This document shows, piece after piece, positions 1 to 10,339 of a stretch of DNA of 64,000 nt. How positions within the stretch are numbered: position 1 is the first letter of the stretch; the number at the start of each line of letters is the position of its first letter. Source of the DNA: Rhineura floridana (lineage: Eukaryota > Chordata > Lepidosauria > Squamata > Rhineuridae); the NCBI RefSeq assembly GCF_030035675.1, contig NC_084482.1, forward strand, positions 226,405,943-226,469,942, given 5' to 3'. The notes under the pieces are model-generated. The model did not search any database. It saw nothing but the letters and a program-made list of their open reading frames with translations, and was not told the DNA's origin. The translations under genes and the position numbers were made by a program.

Positions 1-1320
1 TTAGTCCTTGAAGATGCTTCAGATACAACCGTGCTAATAGACAGATTTTGCGTGTGAAGACTGGCTAACGGCATTGGAGCTACAGCGTTGGTATAATATC
101 TTTGTACGGATATCCCCCTTCTATTTAAACCGTCCCTTGCTTTTAGAATTTGGTTAGCTACCTTACTGGAGTGACAGGTAATAATCAAACGCCAGTCACG
201 TGGATTGTTAGAAATATTTATCATTGATCTGATATAATTTGTCGCCACGGGGCGTGCATGGACTGACGAAAGCAGTTGTCCAAGAACGAAATGCTCGGAA
301 ATGAGGGGCGCCGCTCCCCAGAGTTGTGTTTATAGGAAATGACCAACTTATTCGATTGCAATGTTAAGTTCCACCTCATTGGATGCCTTTCAATTGTCAC
401 AGTCCTTTGTTCTAAGTAGTTCCTCGGAGTGCGCACACTCTCTGCCATGTCTTCATCAGGAATAGAACTCTGAGAGTCTGAAAAAGACTCCGTAAGCGGC
501 AAGGAGGATCCTCCCTGCTCAACCTGACAGTAGACTCCTGGAGGGTTCTTCTTCATTGGAACCTCCAACTGTCTAAACAGAGGCTCAAAGTTCATCTTTT
601 TTGGTTTGTTGAGCTTACTGTTCTTGATATTTTTTTATTTCTTGGGTTGGTTAATGTTTGGGGCTATTGAAGCTCTGTTCTTACCCATGGCTGTAGTCTC
701 GATGCGAGGTGGTTCAGAGCTGTGTGTAGAATTTTCTACTCCTATTTTTTCAGCTCTTGGAGTCGCTAACGCTTCCACCAGCGTGGTAAGTAATTTGTTT
801 GTTTCTGAGATGTATGCCTTGATCAGTTTCATTTCCTCGAACAGAAAGACGTGCCAGTCTTGATCAGAATCTGATAAAGAGGGTTCTTCCTTCTCCTTTT
901 CGCTCTCAAGTAAAGTCATTGATTGTCTTTTAAGAGGGCAGTAAGAGTCAATGGTAAGGATTTCTGAAGGCAACTCGTCGTTTGTTACGCTCAAGGAAAA
1001 GTTTAAATAATTTCTGAAGACAGCTTGTCGTTTGTTACTCTCGAGGAGAAGTTTAAACCTGCGTCCTGCAGCTCCTCAGCAAGGCTTTTGGCAGCTGGGA
1101 AGATCGTGTGCAGTTTGGCAGAGAGAGGGTGTGCTACGTTCCATTCATTTCCCAGCTGTGTGTTCACAGAATTAATTAAAGTTTCTCGGGCCCTCGAAGG
1201 AGGTGGGTCATTAATGGGAAGAAAGTATTTCGTGATTTTATTCTGGGCTTTGCTTGGCATTTCAATATCTTCCACTGTTAGACCTAATTCCTGATAGTTG
1301 CTTCTAGTCATTACCATCTT
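1..1320 (-). repeat. Decayed ORF1-like segment, probably of a non-LTR retrotransposon
   Basis: On the minus strand three neighbouring open frames (1317-1003, 994-635, 595-221), followed by a fourth from about 222 to the window edge, read as one broken protein. The 994-635 and 595-221 pieces share a frame and are separated only by a stop, while the first and last pieces are in other frames. The middle is acidic and Ser-rich. The last part has a short basic segment (DWRLIITCHSSKVANQILK) of the kind seen in RNA-binding ORF1 proteins. No reverse transcriptase follows inside the window. I do not recognise the exact family; a relic of a domesticated gene is less likely. Confidence 0.4.
960..1059. 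repeat. Direct tandem duplication of about 50 bp
   Basis: Two adjacent diverged copies, about 960-1009 and 1010-1059, both containing a TTTCTGAAG start and a GTCGTTTGTTAC core. The duplication puts two copies of a VTNDxLxSEI peptide into the broken minus-strand frame. Confidence 0.7.
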
Positions 1321-1770
1321 GACTCCATATACCGTGTAACAAATAAATCAGTAAGGGCCAACACCGGTGTTTGACTCCCCCGAGCCAGTTCAAAATAGGG
1401 TATACTTAGCTGCTGTAGCAAGATAAGCATTTGTTTCAGCAGCCCTCATAAATTTGGGCTCAGGTTCCTAATTCCTCCAACAAACAGCAAAGTTGACAAG
1501 TAAATCCTCTTAAAATTTATGGCGGATCCTCCTATGCTTCAGCATCCGCAGACCGGCATTTCCGCACACAGTCAAAGAGGCTGGAATGTGGATATATGCC
1601 AAGACACACTCTCTCCCTTCCTTACTTCTTACTCCTTAAACATTAGCTACTGATAGCAGTCCTTTAATAATAATATTAAGTTTCTCTTTGGAGATGAAGT
1701 AAATACATCTTACCGGAAGTTAAGCTCAACCGGAAGCTCGCTTTTTAAAATGTTTTTAAAGCTGTTTTAA
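1320..1770. other. No recognisable feature
   Basis: AT-rich noncoding sequence without an open frame or a repeat I can name. Confidence 0.5.
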
Positions 1771-1897
1771 AAAAAAATATGTTTTGTTTGAATATATTCT
1801 AAAGTCTGTTTTTAATATGTTTTTAGTGTTTCTGTTTGCTGCCCTGGGCTCCTTCTGGGAAGGGCAGGATATACATTTAATAAATAATAATAAAGAT
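1770..1897 (+). repeat. L2-type LINE 3' tail
   Basis: It has the characteristic end seen many times in this window: T-rich TTTTTAA runs, then GCCCTGGGCTCCTTCTGGGA, then GGATATA and an AATAA microsatellite tail. Confidence 0.7.
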
Positions 1898-2560
1898 GTT
1901 TCTCCACTCACTATACCAGGATGTTATTTTGCGTACTTGGTCTTCTCTCATTTTTAAGCCTAGAAACATCACTTTAGTAAAATTCAGCTTTTTCTCTGGC
2001 CAGCAAACACTTAGCCATTTTTACCCAGAATCCCTTGATCAAATCTAACCAGACATTGGCCTGATTAGGAATAATGGGGTTCAATTCTCTTAAATCTGGT
2101 CCAGGCCCAGCACTCTGCACCTATATAGGGGGTGGCACAGAAAGATTACAGTGCATTCGGGGGGGGAGTGAAAAGTGCCTTTCTTTCCAGTAATGAAAGG
2201 AGTCCAGGAATGGAACATTTTTATCCATATAGTTTATTATATAGACAGTATATTTTTTTTTAACCAAGGTCTTCTTCTAAGGTGCTCCCAGCGGGAAATA
2301 AAGTTTGACTTTCCCTCCCTTTGTCTTCACAACAGCCCTGTCACTGGGCCAAGGTCATCAGCTGAATTTCATCCCTGAGCAAGGACTTGGACCCAGGTTC
2401 CCTGGGGCACAACTTCAGTATTAAATGGTATTTCTAGTAATAAGATACAGACACACTTGCACAGATGTGCAAGGTCACACATTCAGAGGATACGCATGTG
2501 CTCACACATAGTGGATGTCCAAAATTTAGAGTGGCACATAAAGTGTGGCACATTATCCTC
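1897..2560. other. No gene; unclassified noncoding sequence
   Basis: I see no coding signal. A G run lies near 2160 and an A/T-rich stretch near 2250. Confidence 0.5.
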
Positions 2561-2660
2561 ACAACAATCCAGTGAGGTAGGCTAGGCAGAGAAATACTCA
2601 CTGGCCCAAGGTCTCCCAGGGAACCGCGTAGCTAACAGAATTTGATTCTGGGTCTCAGAA
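2560..2660 (+). repeat. MIR/CORE-like SINE fragment
   Basis: Contains CTCACAACAATCCAGTGAGG and the CTGGCCCAAGGTC core typical of MIR-like or L2-related SINEs. Confidence 0.55.
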
Positions 2661-2667
2661 GGAGTGA

Positions 2668-2737
2668 TTGCTGGATCAGGCCAATGGCCTTTCTAGTCCA
2701 GCACCCTGTTCTCCCGGGGACCAGCCACATTTCTCAA
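2668..2737 (-). repeat. CR1 3' end fragment
   Basis: Matches the ctggatcaggccaatggcc / tagtccagcaccctgttct motif shared by several CR1 3' untranslated regions in this window. Confidence 0.6.
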
Positions 2738-2934
2738 AGTAGCCTGCAAGAGCACTTCAGCCATGGAGGCAGAACATAGACATCATAATGTCCCTGGTCG
2801 AGATGCAATTGCCTGGGGAAGGGGGAAAAAAGGGGGGTGAATTATGTTGAACTGAATTTTTCTGGATTTTTTCCAGGCTTTCAAATCTCTACACCTTGGT
2901 CTATGTCCAGTGCGCTGCACTCCTCCATTACTGG

Positions 2935-3250
2935 GTGTGTGTGCTGAAGAATCTTCTGGCTTTTGCATGGCTAAAACAAGGTTCACATCCATAGCTCCAC
3001 CCACTTTTGCCCCTGGCCCCGCCCCCCAGTGGAAAGTGGCCCCTGGAAGGCTGCTGATGAGGGAATGTGGCCCTCAGGCTGAGAAAGAGCCTCTGTCCCA
3101 TGGCTAACCACTGCATTAGACACGGGACGTCACCCTGGCCCACCTCACAAGGTTGTTGTGGGCACTGCAGCCCCAGCAGAGGAAGACCCTCAGCACACAC
3201 ACCCCTCAGCACGACCAATCCTGCAAGACAAGCTGAGATCCACCCGGTTG
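2935..3250 (+). repeat. Duplicated noncoding block, paired with 62400-62625 (-)
   Basis: Near 2990-3160 it shares long stretches with the reverse complement of 62400-62625, for example around CATCCATAGCTCCACCCAC, CAGTGGAAAGTGGCCCCTGG and GAGCCTCTGTCCCATG. It is either an unnamed interspersed repeat or part of an inverted duplication that also carries the promoter modules. Confidence 0.6.
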
Positions 3251-3481
3251 AAGGGGGCTTTGATCTTCCCCACCAACACACTCCCAGGGGTGTTGCCAAG
3301 TCACAGCTGATTTATTTAATTCCTCCACCCTCTGCCTGGAGGCTATTTGGAAGCCCTGTACCTCATTTTCCTTGCCTAGCAAGGGGGGGGATTGTCCAGG
3401 ACCCCTTCTGCTCCAGAAAGCGTCTCTTCCTCCAGCTCTGGGGCACAAAAGCCACACAGCTATTCTGCAAGGGCTGAGGGC

Positions 3482-4690
3482 TGGGCTGACCTGACATCGC
3501 CTGACATCGATCCCTGGGAAAATTCTGGAGCAGATTATAAAGCAGTCAATCTGTAAGCACCTTGAAAACAATGCAGTGATTACTAGGAGCCAACATGGAT
3601 TTATGAAGAACAAATCCTGCCAAACGAATCTTATCTTGTTTTTTGATTGGGTAACCTCCCTTGTAGACTGCGGGAATGCTGTGGACACAATATATCTCAA
3701 CTTCAGCAAAGCTTTTGACAAAGTGCCCCGTGATAATTCTGATTAGCAAGCTAGCTAAATGTGGGCTCAATGGAACAACTATCAGGTGGATCCACAGCTG
3801 GCTACAGAATCACAAGCGGGGGACCGCAGGGCTCGGTCCTTGGCCCAGTGCCCTTCAACGTTTTTATTAATGACTTGGATGAGGATGGGCAGGGAATGCT
3901 TATCAAATTTGCAGATGATACAAAGTTGGGAGGGATAGCTAATACCTTGGAAGACAGAAACAAAATTCAAAGTGATCTTGATAGGCTGGAGCATTGGACT
4001 GAAAACAACAGAATGAAATTTAGCAGGGATAAGTGCAAAGTTCTACACCTAGGAAAAAGAAATCAAATCCACAGTTATAAGATGGGGAATACTTGGCTCA
4101 GCAATACTATACTAAATGCGAGAAGGATCTTGGGATTGTTGTTGATCACAAGCTGAATATGAGCCAACAGTGTGATGTGGCTGCAAAAAAGGCAAATGCT
4201 ATATTAGGCTGCATTAAAAGAAGTATAGTTTCCAAATCGTGTGAAGGACTAGTTCCCCTCTATTCAGCACTGGTTAGGCCTCATCTTGAATACTGCATCC
4301 AGTTCTGGTCTCCGCACTTCAAGAAGGATGCATACAAACTGGAACAGGTTCAGAGGAGGGCAACAAAGATGATCAGGGGACTGGAAACAAAGCCCTATGA
4401 GGAGAAACTGTAAGAACTGGGCATGTTTAGCCTGGAGAAGAGAAGACTGAGGGGAGACATGATAGCACTGTTCAAATACTTGAAAGGTTTCCACACAGAG
4501 GAGGGCCGGGATCTCTTCTCCATCATCCCAGAGTGCAGGACACGGAATAATGGGCTCAAGTTGCAGGAAGCCAGAATTCGACTGGACATCAGGAAAAGCT
4601 TCCTAACTGTTAGAGCCATACGCCAATGGAACCGATGACCTAGGAAGGTAGTGGGATTCCTGCATTGAGCAGGGGGTTGGACTCCAGATC
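3482..4690 (+). repeat. CR1 LINE, 5'-truncated, C-terminal half of reverse transcriptase
   Basis: Translation in changing frames gives CR1 reverse-transcriptase signatures in order: SQHGFMKNKSCQTNLI (near 3590), FADDTKLGG (near 3910), a [14 protein letters not shown] motif (near 4255) and [19 protein letters not shown] (near 4350). The catalytic FADD is intact, but the frame changes and an in-frame stop follows EEKL. The piece lacks the endonuclease half, and the usual 3' tail breaks off after TTCCTGCATTGAGCAGGGGG near 4675. It is an old dead copy. Confidence 0.9.
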
Positions 4691-4739
4691 ACAGGGATAC
4701 ATGATTTGGGGCACCCCAACTTATATTTTGGGGTTCAGA

Positions 4740-5082
4740 GACATGTTAACTTTGCTTTGGAGTTGCAGATGTCCAACGCCAGCGTCGCCCTTTCTGATTG
4801 CAACTTCCTGCCTCTCTAGGAACCCAAACGCAGTTCCTTTACCCCCGCAGGAGGACTAAGTGGGAGAGGCTGCCTTGCCCACCCGCTCTCCGCCCCTCTC
4901 TCTGCAAGTCCAAGAAACCTTTCCAAGGTAGGTGGAAAGCGGGGGGGGGGGAGGGGAAGGGCAGTTTAGCCCAAGGAGGGCTGCGGTCAGTGCAAAGTGC
5001 TTTGGGGGTGCAGGGGTACCCCAGGAGGAGATTTGGGCGAGAAAGCAGGAGGAAAGCGGCAGCTGCTTGGGAAATGGGGGGG

Positions 5083-5120
<38 letters not shown>

Positions 5121-5130
5121 GCCACCGTAG
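4740..5130 (+). promoter_or_regulatory. GC-rich promoter/first-exon module A
   Basis: GC-rich and CpG-containing. It carries a block near 4795-4850 (GCAACTTCCTGCCTCTCTAG, then CAGTTCCTTTACCC) that recurs at 56893-56945 (+) and, inverted, at 61795-61738 (-). A good splice donor (TTCCAAG|GTAGGTGG) lies near 4927. I infer a duplicated 5' untranslated exon and promoter of the zinc-finger family. On + it would serve the gene with exons at 9923 and 12887. A (GA)n run fills 5086-5118. Related sequence upstream (3400-3470, CCAGCTCTGGGGCAC) probably belongs to the same module, separated from it by the CR1 insertion. Confidence 0.5.
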
Positions 5131-5134
5131 GGAA

Positions 5135-5330
5135 GGGGCTGTATAGCTCAGTGGGTGGGGCACCTGCCTTGCACGCACAAGGTCCCGGGTCTGCCGGCGG
5201 CATCTCCAGGTACGACTGGGAGAGAAAGCCCCCCCCACGTCCGAAATTCTAGAGAGCTGCTTCCAGCCAGTGTAGACAATAGTAAGCTAGATGGACCAGT
5301 GGTCTGGCTCAGGTTAGAGAAGCTTGATAT
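5135..5330 (+). repeat. tRNA-derived SINE
   Basis: A pol III-like box A (TAGCTCAGTGGGTGG) and box B region (GGTCCCGGGTCTG) are followed by a tail reading AGTGTAGACAATAGTAAGC and TAGATGGACCAGTGGTCTG, as in other copies here (44383, 51662 inverted, 56135). Confidence 0.75.
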
Positions 5331-5464
5331 ATTTCTAAAGTGCCTCTGGGTAGAGGGCTGGAGCCTGATCATCTGATCAGGTTTGGGGGGGTGTTTGGAA
5401 GGCTGAGGAATGGGGGGGGGTGAGATCAAAAGCCTAGCAGGGACCCTGAATCCTGGGAAGGGCT

Positions 5465-5690
5465 GTAGAACCTGCCTTGTCTGAGGAAGATCCCCGGTTC
5501 AACCTGCAGCAGCATCTCCAGGTCAGGCTGCTAGTCTGTGTGGGCAATACTGGGTGGGAAGGCAAGTCAGGGGAGGGGGCTTTGGAAACATGGGGGCGAG
5601 GAAAGAAGAGCAGCCCATTCAGGGTAGCGAAAGAGATCTGTGGACCCTCAAGTCTGTCTCAGTCTGAATCTGCCTCTATTTAAACAGGAA
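5465..5690 (+). repeat. Second, partial tRNA-derived SINE
   Basis: Resembles the preceding SINE from its middle on (CCTGCCTTGTCTGAGGAAG, then CCCCGGTTCAACC and CAGCATCTCCAGGTC). Confidence 0.55.
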
Positions 5691-5829
5691 AACTTCCCTC
5701 TGGAGTAAACTGATCAGACCCACCCCCCCCCAACACAGCCCACTCAAGCCGATTAATTATGTGCATAAGGAGATACCAAGATTTACTTTGTGGCCTTAAA
5801 TGTGCTTGATGACAGTTTCTGAGGACTTG

Positions 5830-6050
5830 AGAGGTGCTGTTAGGGACACTGGAACTCCCTGCCTCTTGACATCAGGCAGGTGCCTTTGCTGCACTCTTTC
5901 CAGCGCTTGCGTAAAACGTTTTTGTTTAGGCAAGCCTATCCGGACACATAGACACTGATGTGTTTTAATCTCTTTTTAGCTTACTATTGTTTTTAACAGT
6001 TTTTACTGATGATTTCAATGTGTGTGTTTTTGTAAACCACTTAGAGATTA
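5830..6050 (+). repeat. L2-like LINE 3' part
   Basis: Shows the diverged C-terminal coding end (GGAACTCCCTGCC, GTTTAGGCAAGCC) and T-rich 3' untranslated part typical of L2-type elements, ending against the DNA element at 6054. Confidence 0.55.
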
Positions 6051-6053
6051 CAA

Positions 6054-7387
6054 TTCACTAATAGGCAAAAAACCTTGCGGTTTAAGAATGTACCTATAGC
6101 CCACAGCTATTCTATCAACTTTAAAAAGCAGGGAAATTGGGCAGCTATAGTGAATGCACCAGGGGAGCAGGAGACCTGACCTCCTCTCTGAGATATTGGA
6201 CTGCCCTACAGATTGGTCAAAATGCAAACACCATTTGGGTTGGTCTTTCACAGTCCAATCCACTTCCTGTGTAGCTTGGAAGAATTTGGTAACATGTGCC
6301 TCTGAGCATATGGTGAGTGGTGGTAACGCCTGCCATCTCCAAAGATAGAGAGAATTATATTTTTGTATGTTTGCTGGTGTTCTTCTTACTTTGCTTCTTT
6401 CCTGTGTTATTAATGTTTCTACAGAGAATCTACACTAGAAAATTTTATTTCCCTCATTATTCATCCCAGAAATCTGTGTCAAATTTATTTTTATTAATTT
6501 CAAAGCCTTTTTATTGGTCAGTGTCATATGATAGTGAAGACAGCTTTTTGTGTTTCAAATTGGAGGTTATGTTCTATTTCTATCTTGGGTGCATTAACAG
6601 TGGAATTTGGACCTGCAGTTTGATGAAAAATCAGACTGATTCCAATATGTTGCTACTTCAGCAATGACTCTTAGCTGTTGGAAAAAAGAGGATGCATATT
6701 TTCAGCCTGCTACGTTTAAACCACTTCATTTAAGGCAAGGTGGGCACAGTCAATTAAAAACATAGAGCACACCTAGAATTTTGCTAGAATATATTTCACC
6801 TCCCACTGTTTTATCTTGAGCAAATTGAGACACTCCTGAGGTCCACTGGAGACTATTCTGCAGAAGTCAGTGCCATTATTCCACAATTATGTTTGGAGTT
6901 TTTTTAGTGCAAATTTTGCTCTACTTCACATATTCACAGAAATAGAAACAAAAGAAAATGATTTCTTATAGGAAACTTCACTAAAATTGCAAAGTAAACC
7001 AGACATATTCAAAGTGACCATCTGAACTATATCAACTGTCTAAATAATGTTGCTTCCTCCCTGCTAAAACAAGATCAGCAGAGCACATGTCTTCTTTCTA
7101 TTATTTGGGCTGATTGCAGGTGTTGCCACCACTCACCATATGCTCAGAGGCACATGTTACCAAATTCTTGCAAGCTACACAGCAAGTGGATTGGACTGTG
7201 AAAGATCAACCCAAATGGTGTTTGCATTTTGACCAATCTGTAGGGCAGTCCAATATCTCAGAGAGGAGGTCAGGTCTCCGTGCATTCACTGTAGCTGCCC
7301 AATTTCCCTGCTTTTTAAAGTTTGATAGAAATAGCTGTGGGCTATAGGTATGTTCTTAAACCGCAAGGTTTTTTGCCTATTAGTGAA
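6054..7387. mobile_element. Non-autonomous DNA transposon with about 290-bp terminal inverted repeats
   Basis: The left arm (about 6054-6340, starting TTCACTAATAGGCAAAAAAC) reappears as its reverse complement at about 7105-7387, ending CCTATTAGTGAA. The roughly 765-bp interior encodes no transposase. No clear target-site duplication is visible. Other copies lie at 7419-7756 (short form), 46198-46745 (right half, inverted) and 52225-52480 (left arm only). The superfamily cannot be assigned from the ends alone. Confidence 0.75.
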
Positions 7388-7418
7388 TACCTCACTAGGC
7401 CCCACCTATAACAAACTA

Positions 7419-7756
7419 TTCACTAATAGGAAAAAAAGCCTTGCAGTTTAAGAACATACCTATAGCCAACAGATATTTCTGTTGCCACCATTCACCATAT
7501 GCTCAAAGAAACATGTTACCAAATTCTTCCAAGCTACACAGGAAGTGGATTGGACTGTGAAAGACCAACCCAAATTGTGTTTGCTTTTTGACAAATTTGT
7601 AGGACAGTACAATATCTCAGAGAGGAGGTCAGGTCTCCTGCTCTTTTGATGCATTCACTTTAGCTGCCTTATTTCCCTGCTTTTTAAAGTTTGATAGAAA
7701 TATTTATTGGCTGTAGGTACATTCTTAAACCACAAGGCTTTTTGCCTATTAGTAAA
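7419..7756. mobile_element. Short relative of the 6054 element
   Basis: Begins TTCACTAATAGG and ends CCTATTAGTAAA, with about 60-bp inverted ends. The middle corresponds to one arm of the longer element. Confidence 0.7.
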
Positions 7757-7779
7757 TTTCTGTTTTTAAATCCGGGAGG

Positions 7780-8420
7780 TAAGAAATGGGATCCTGTCCA
7801 AGTTTGCTGAGAACGGACTGATCATTTGCATGCTTATTGAGTTCAGTGGGATTTACTCCCCTGCAATCATGCTTAGGATAGGTGAAACTGACCACAGGGG
7901 ATGAGGAGGGAGGGGAGGAAGGGCGTAGGGGAGGACTGGGAGGGGAGCAGGAGGGAGGGGAGGAGTAGGGCAGGTGTGATCATTTGCATGCTTATTGAGT
8001 TCAATGGGATTTACTCCCTTGCAATCATGCTTAAGATAGGTGAAACTGACCATGGGGGGAGGGGAGACGAGAGGGAAGGAGCAGGGGAGGGGAGGAGAGG
8101 GGAGGAGAGAGGGGAGCAGAAGGAGAAGAAGGGGGAAGGAGGGGATTGGAAGGGGAGGGGGGAGGCGTGAAGGAAGTGGGAGGGAAGGGGCAAAAGGGAG
8201 GTGATGGGAGGGAGGAAGAGAGGAGGGCAGGTTTGATCATTTGCATGCTTATTGAGTTCAGTGGGATTTACTCCTATGCAATCATGCTTAGAAAAGGTGA
8301 AACTGACCTGGGGGAGGGGGAGGGAGTGGAGGAGGACAGCAGGAGGGGAAGGGATGAAGGGGGAGGGGAGGAGATTGGGTGGGTGGGTGGGCACTGGGCA
8401 GAGGATGAGCCCCTTTCCTT
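7780..8420 (+). repeat. Minisatellite array with purine-rich spacers
   Basis: Three units (about 7801-7895, 7977-8058, 8233-8310) share a core reading TTTGCATGCTTATTGAGTTC, then GGGATTTACTCC and GCAATCATGCTTA. They are separated by long G/A-only tracts (7900-7970, 8056-8230, 8309-8400). The same array, longer and inverted, occurs at 45120-46140. Confidence 0.85.
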
Positions 8421-8510
8421 TCCAAAATGAAACATTGTGAACAGTAGCATTGTTTTTCAAGATTTTCCCCACCTTTTTATTCTACATCACACACATGTAG
8501 CCTCCCACCC
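8420..8510 (+). repeat. Distal end of the composite repeat
   Basis: Matches the reverse complement of 44811-44905 (TTCTACA, ACATGTAGCCTCCC), marking the limit of homology between the two composite copies. Confidence 0.65.
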
Positions 8511-8569
8511 AAATTTAAACCAAAGCTGGCCCTGGCCACATCCACACCAGGCCTTTATTTCACTTTGGA

Positions 8570-8800
8570 CAGGCATGGCTTCTCTCAAAGAATCCTGGGA
8601 AGTGTAGTTAGTGAAGGGTGCTGAGAGTTGTTAGGAGACGCCCTGTTCCCCTCAAAGACCTTCAATCAGAGTGGCTAACTGTTAAACCACTATGACCACT
8701 GGAGCTCTGTCAGGGGAATAGGAGTCTCCTCTCGGCACCCTTCACAAACTACACTTCCCAGGCTTCTCTGGGGGAAGCCATGACTGTCTCAAGTGAAATC
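8570..8800. mobile_element. Palindromic MITE, hAT-like
   Basis: Inverted halves around GAATCCTGGGAAGTGTAGTT and AACTACACTTCCCAGG, then GGGGGAAGCCATG. The same family occurs at 16774-16935 and 31612-31745. Confidence 0.65.
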
Positions 8801-9922
8801 AAGATCTGCTGTGGGTGTGCTGAAGGGGAACCCAGGCAAGCCCAGCAGCTGTGAGTTTGGCTTGTAGAACACTGACAATTGGTTCTTACTGTGCATGCCC
8901 AACACTATCATTCAGTTCAATGCAAAATTTCTTAAATTAATTAAAAATCAGCCAGGCATTTTTTAAACTTTTAAACTGCAGAAGATGAAGGTCAAAGTAT
9001 GGGGCAAGGTCAGTAATAGGATTACAGGTACTCTGTGAACATGGCTCATTTTTTAATGCATTTCAACAGATTATGAGAACTCTCAAAGGAAAAAGTCCAA
9101 AAGGGCTCTGGATTATTCTCTCTCTCTTTTTAGACTTTGAACTCTCGATTCTCTCTGATTGTTTTGTGTATCGCCATGAAAATTGAGAGAGTTGTTAAGC
9201 AAGCGTTTCTGAGTTCAGGACTATAAGTTTTGTAAGGTTTTGTTTTGAAATGAGCTTATGGGGAGCATCAGAATGGCGTGAGGGGTATTTTTCAATTTTA
9301 AACGGCGGAATGTGAAAAATCCACGCTGGCTATAGTCTACGGCCACTCTTACGGCTGTATAATACTCTCTTTCTCCTCAGAACCTGGCACCTACTGCTGA
9401 ATAGGCACAAGGCCTTGTGTTTTGACAGTCGCACTCCAAAGCACGAAATGCAAAGAGACAGACATATCCCGTTTACTGGAACAAAAGACCTCTAAGCTGT
9501 TTACAATGAACAGTGGAAAAAGTCACTGGAACACCAATAAAAAAGCAAGCTAGATTAAAAACAAAACACCTAAAGTATACAATTTACTTTTATTTGCATG
9601 TTGCTTTTCCACGCAGTTGCTGCAAATGCGGCTCACAGCCAAAGCAAAGCCAAACAAGAGCTGGGTGTTACAGATGAAAGCATAGCTGCTCTCTCGTACC
9701 AATCCATTTCAAAACATAATAGGGCCATCCCAGTTTGCTTGTTGTCCCTTTTAAAATCCTTTATCAACACACAATATTAGTCTGCAGGAGTTCAAGCAGC
9801 CTGGCCTTACGTCCCTTTGGAAGTGGGGATCAGAAAGGGGTTTGCTTTGGAAAGCCTGAAGATTTTTTCAGTCAGAAGTAACCAGTCTGTTTCTTTCCTC
9901 CAAAACTGACCTCATCTCCTAG
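8800..9922. other. No recognisable gene
   Basis: Noncoding. The last 120 bases before 9920 resemble intron sequence just upstream of the linker exons at 29325 (+) and 53102 (-). No KRAB A box was found here. Confidence 0.5.
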
Positions 9923-9992
9923 ATGGAAGAAAGGGAAGGTTCTCCTTTCCAAGATCTGAAGAACGAAGAAGGATCAGCGTGTAGTTGCTCAG
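9923..9992 (+). CDS. Putative start exon of the 16-finger gene (remodelled KRAB-linker exon)
   Basis: The stretch 9903-9981 aligns with the linker exons at 29325-29402 (+) and 53102-53025 (-). It has lost the old acceptor, carries TAG where the others have TGG (W), and has lost the old donor. A new acceptor falls exactly on that TAG (CTCATCTCCTAG|ATGG) and a new donor lies 11 bases downstream (GCTCAG|GTGTGT). The exon then reads MEEREGSPFQDLKNEEGSAC plus SCS, ends in phase 1 and joins in frame to the exon at 12887 (GGT GAT GAC), giving 544 residues in all. The alternative is that this is a dead linker exon. Confidence 0.45.
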
Positions 9993-10339
9993 GTGTGTAG
10001 TAGGACCTTTTGTTGTCCGGGGCCTTCCATGGAGGGCTGGTGGAATCCTTGCATTTTGTTTTATCTCATCCAGGACCGACTTCACCCATCAAGCTGTTAA
10101 TTCATGTTCATTTTGACAGCTCGCAGCATTCCCCTTGTGCAAGATTTCTTTTTCTTCGTAAGAGCTTTTAGGGAATGTGAAGACTGAATGAATCCCAGTC
10201 CCACTAGATTGAGCAAAGCGAAGGCCCACAATAATCTCAGAATTAGGTTATAAAATCCAAAATACAATATTAAAAACAAAATACATTTCAATAACAAGAA
10301 TAGGGTGTGTTCTAAAAAAAAAAAAAAAAAAAACTCAGG

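Noticed and set aside
5135-5210. Functional tRNA gene
   Set aside because: Only box A and B resemblance; it cannot fold as a normal tRNA and carries a SINE tail.
7780-8420. CRISPR-like array of repeats and spacers
   Set aside because: Units are about 90 bases, spacers are low-complexity purine tracts, and the context is a vertebrate minisatellite.
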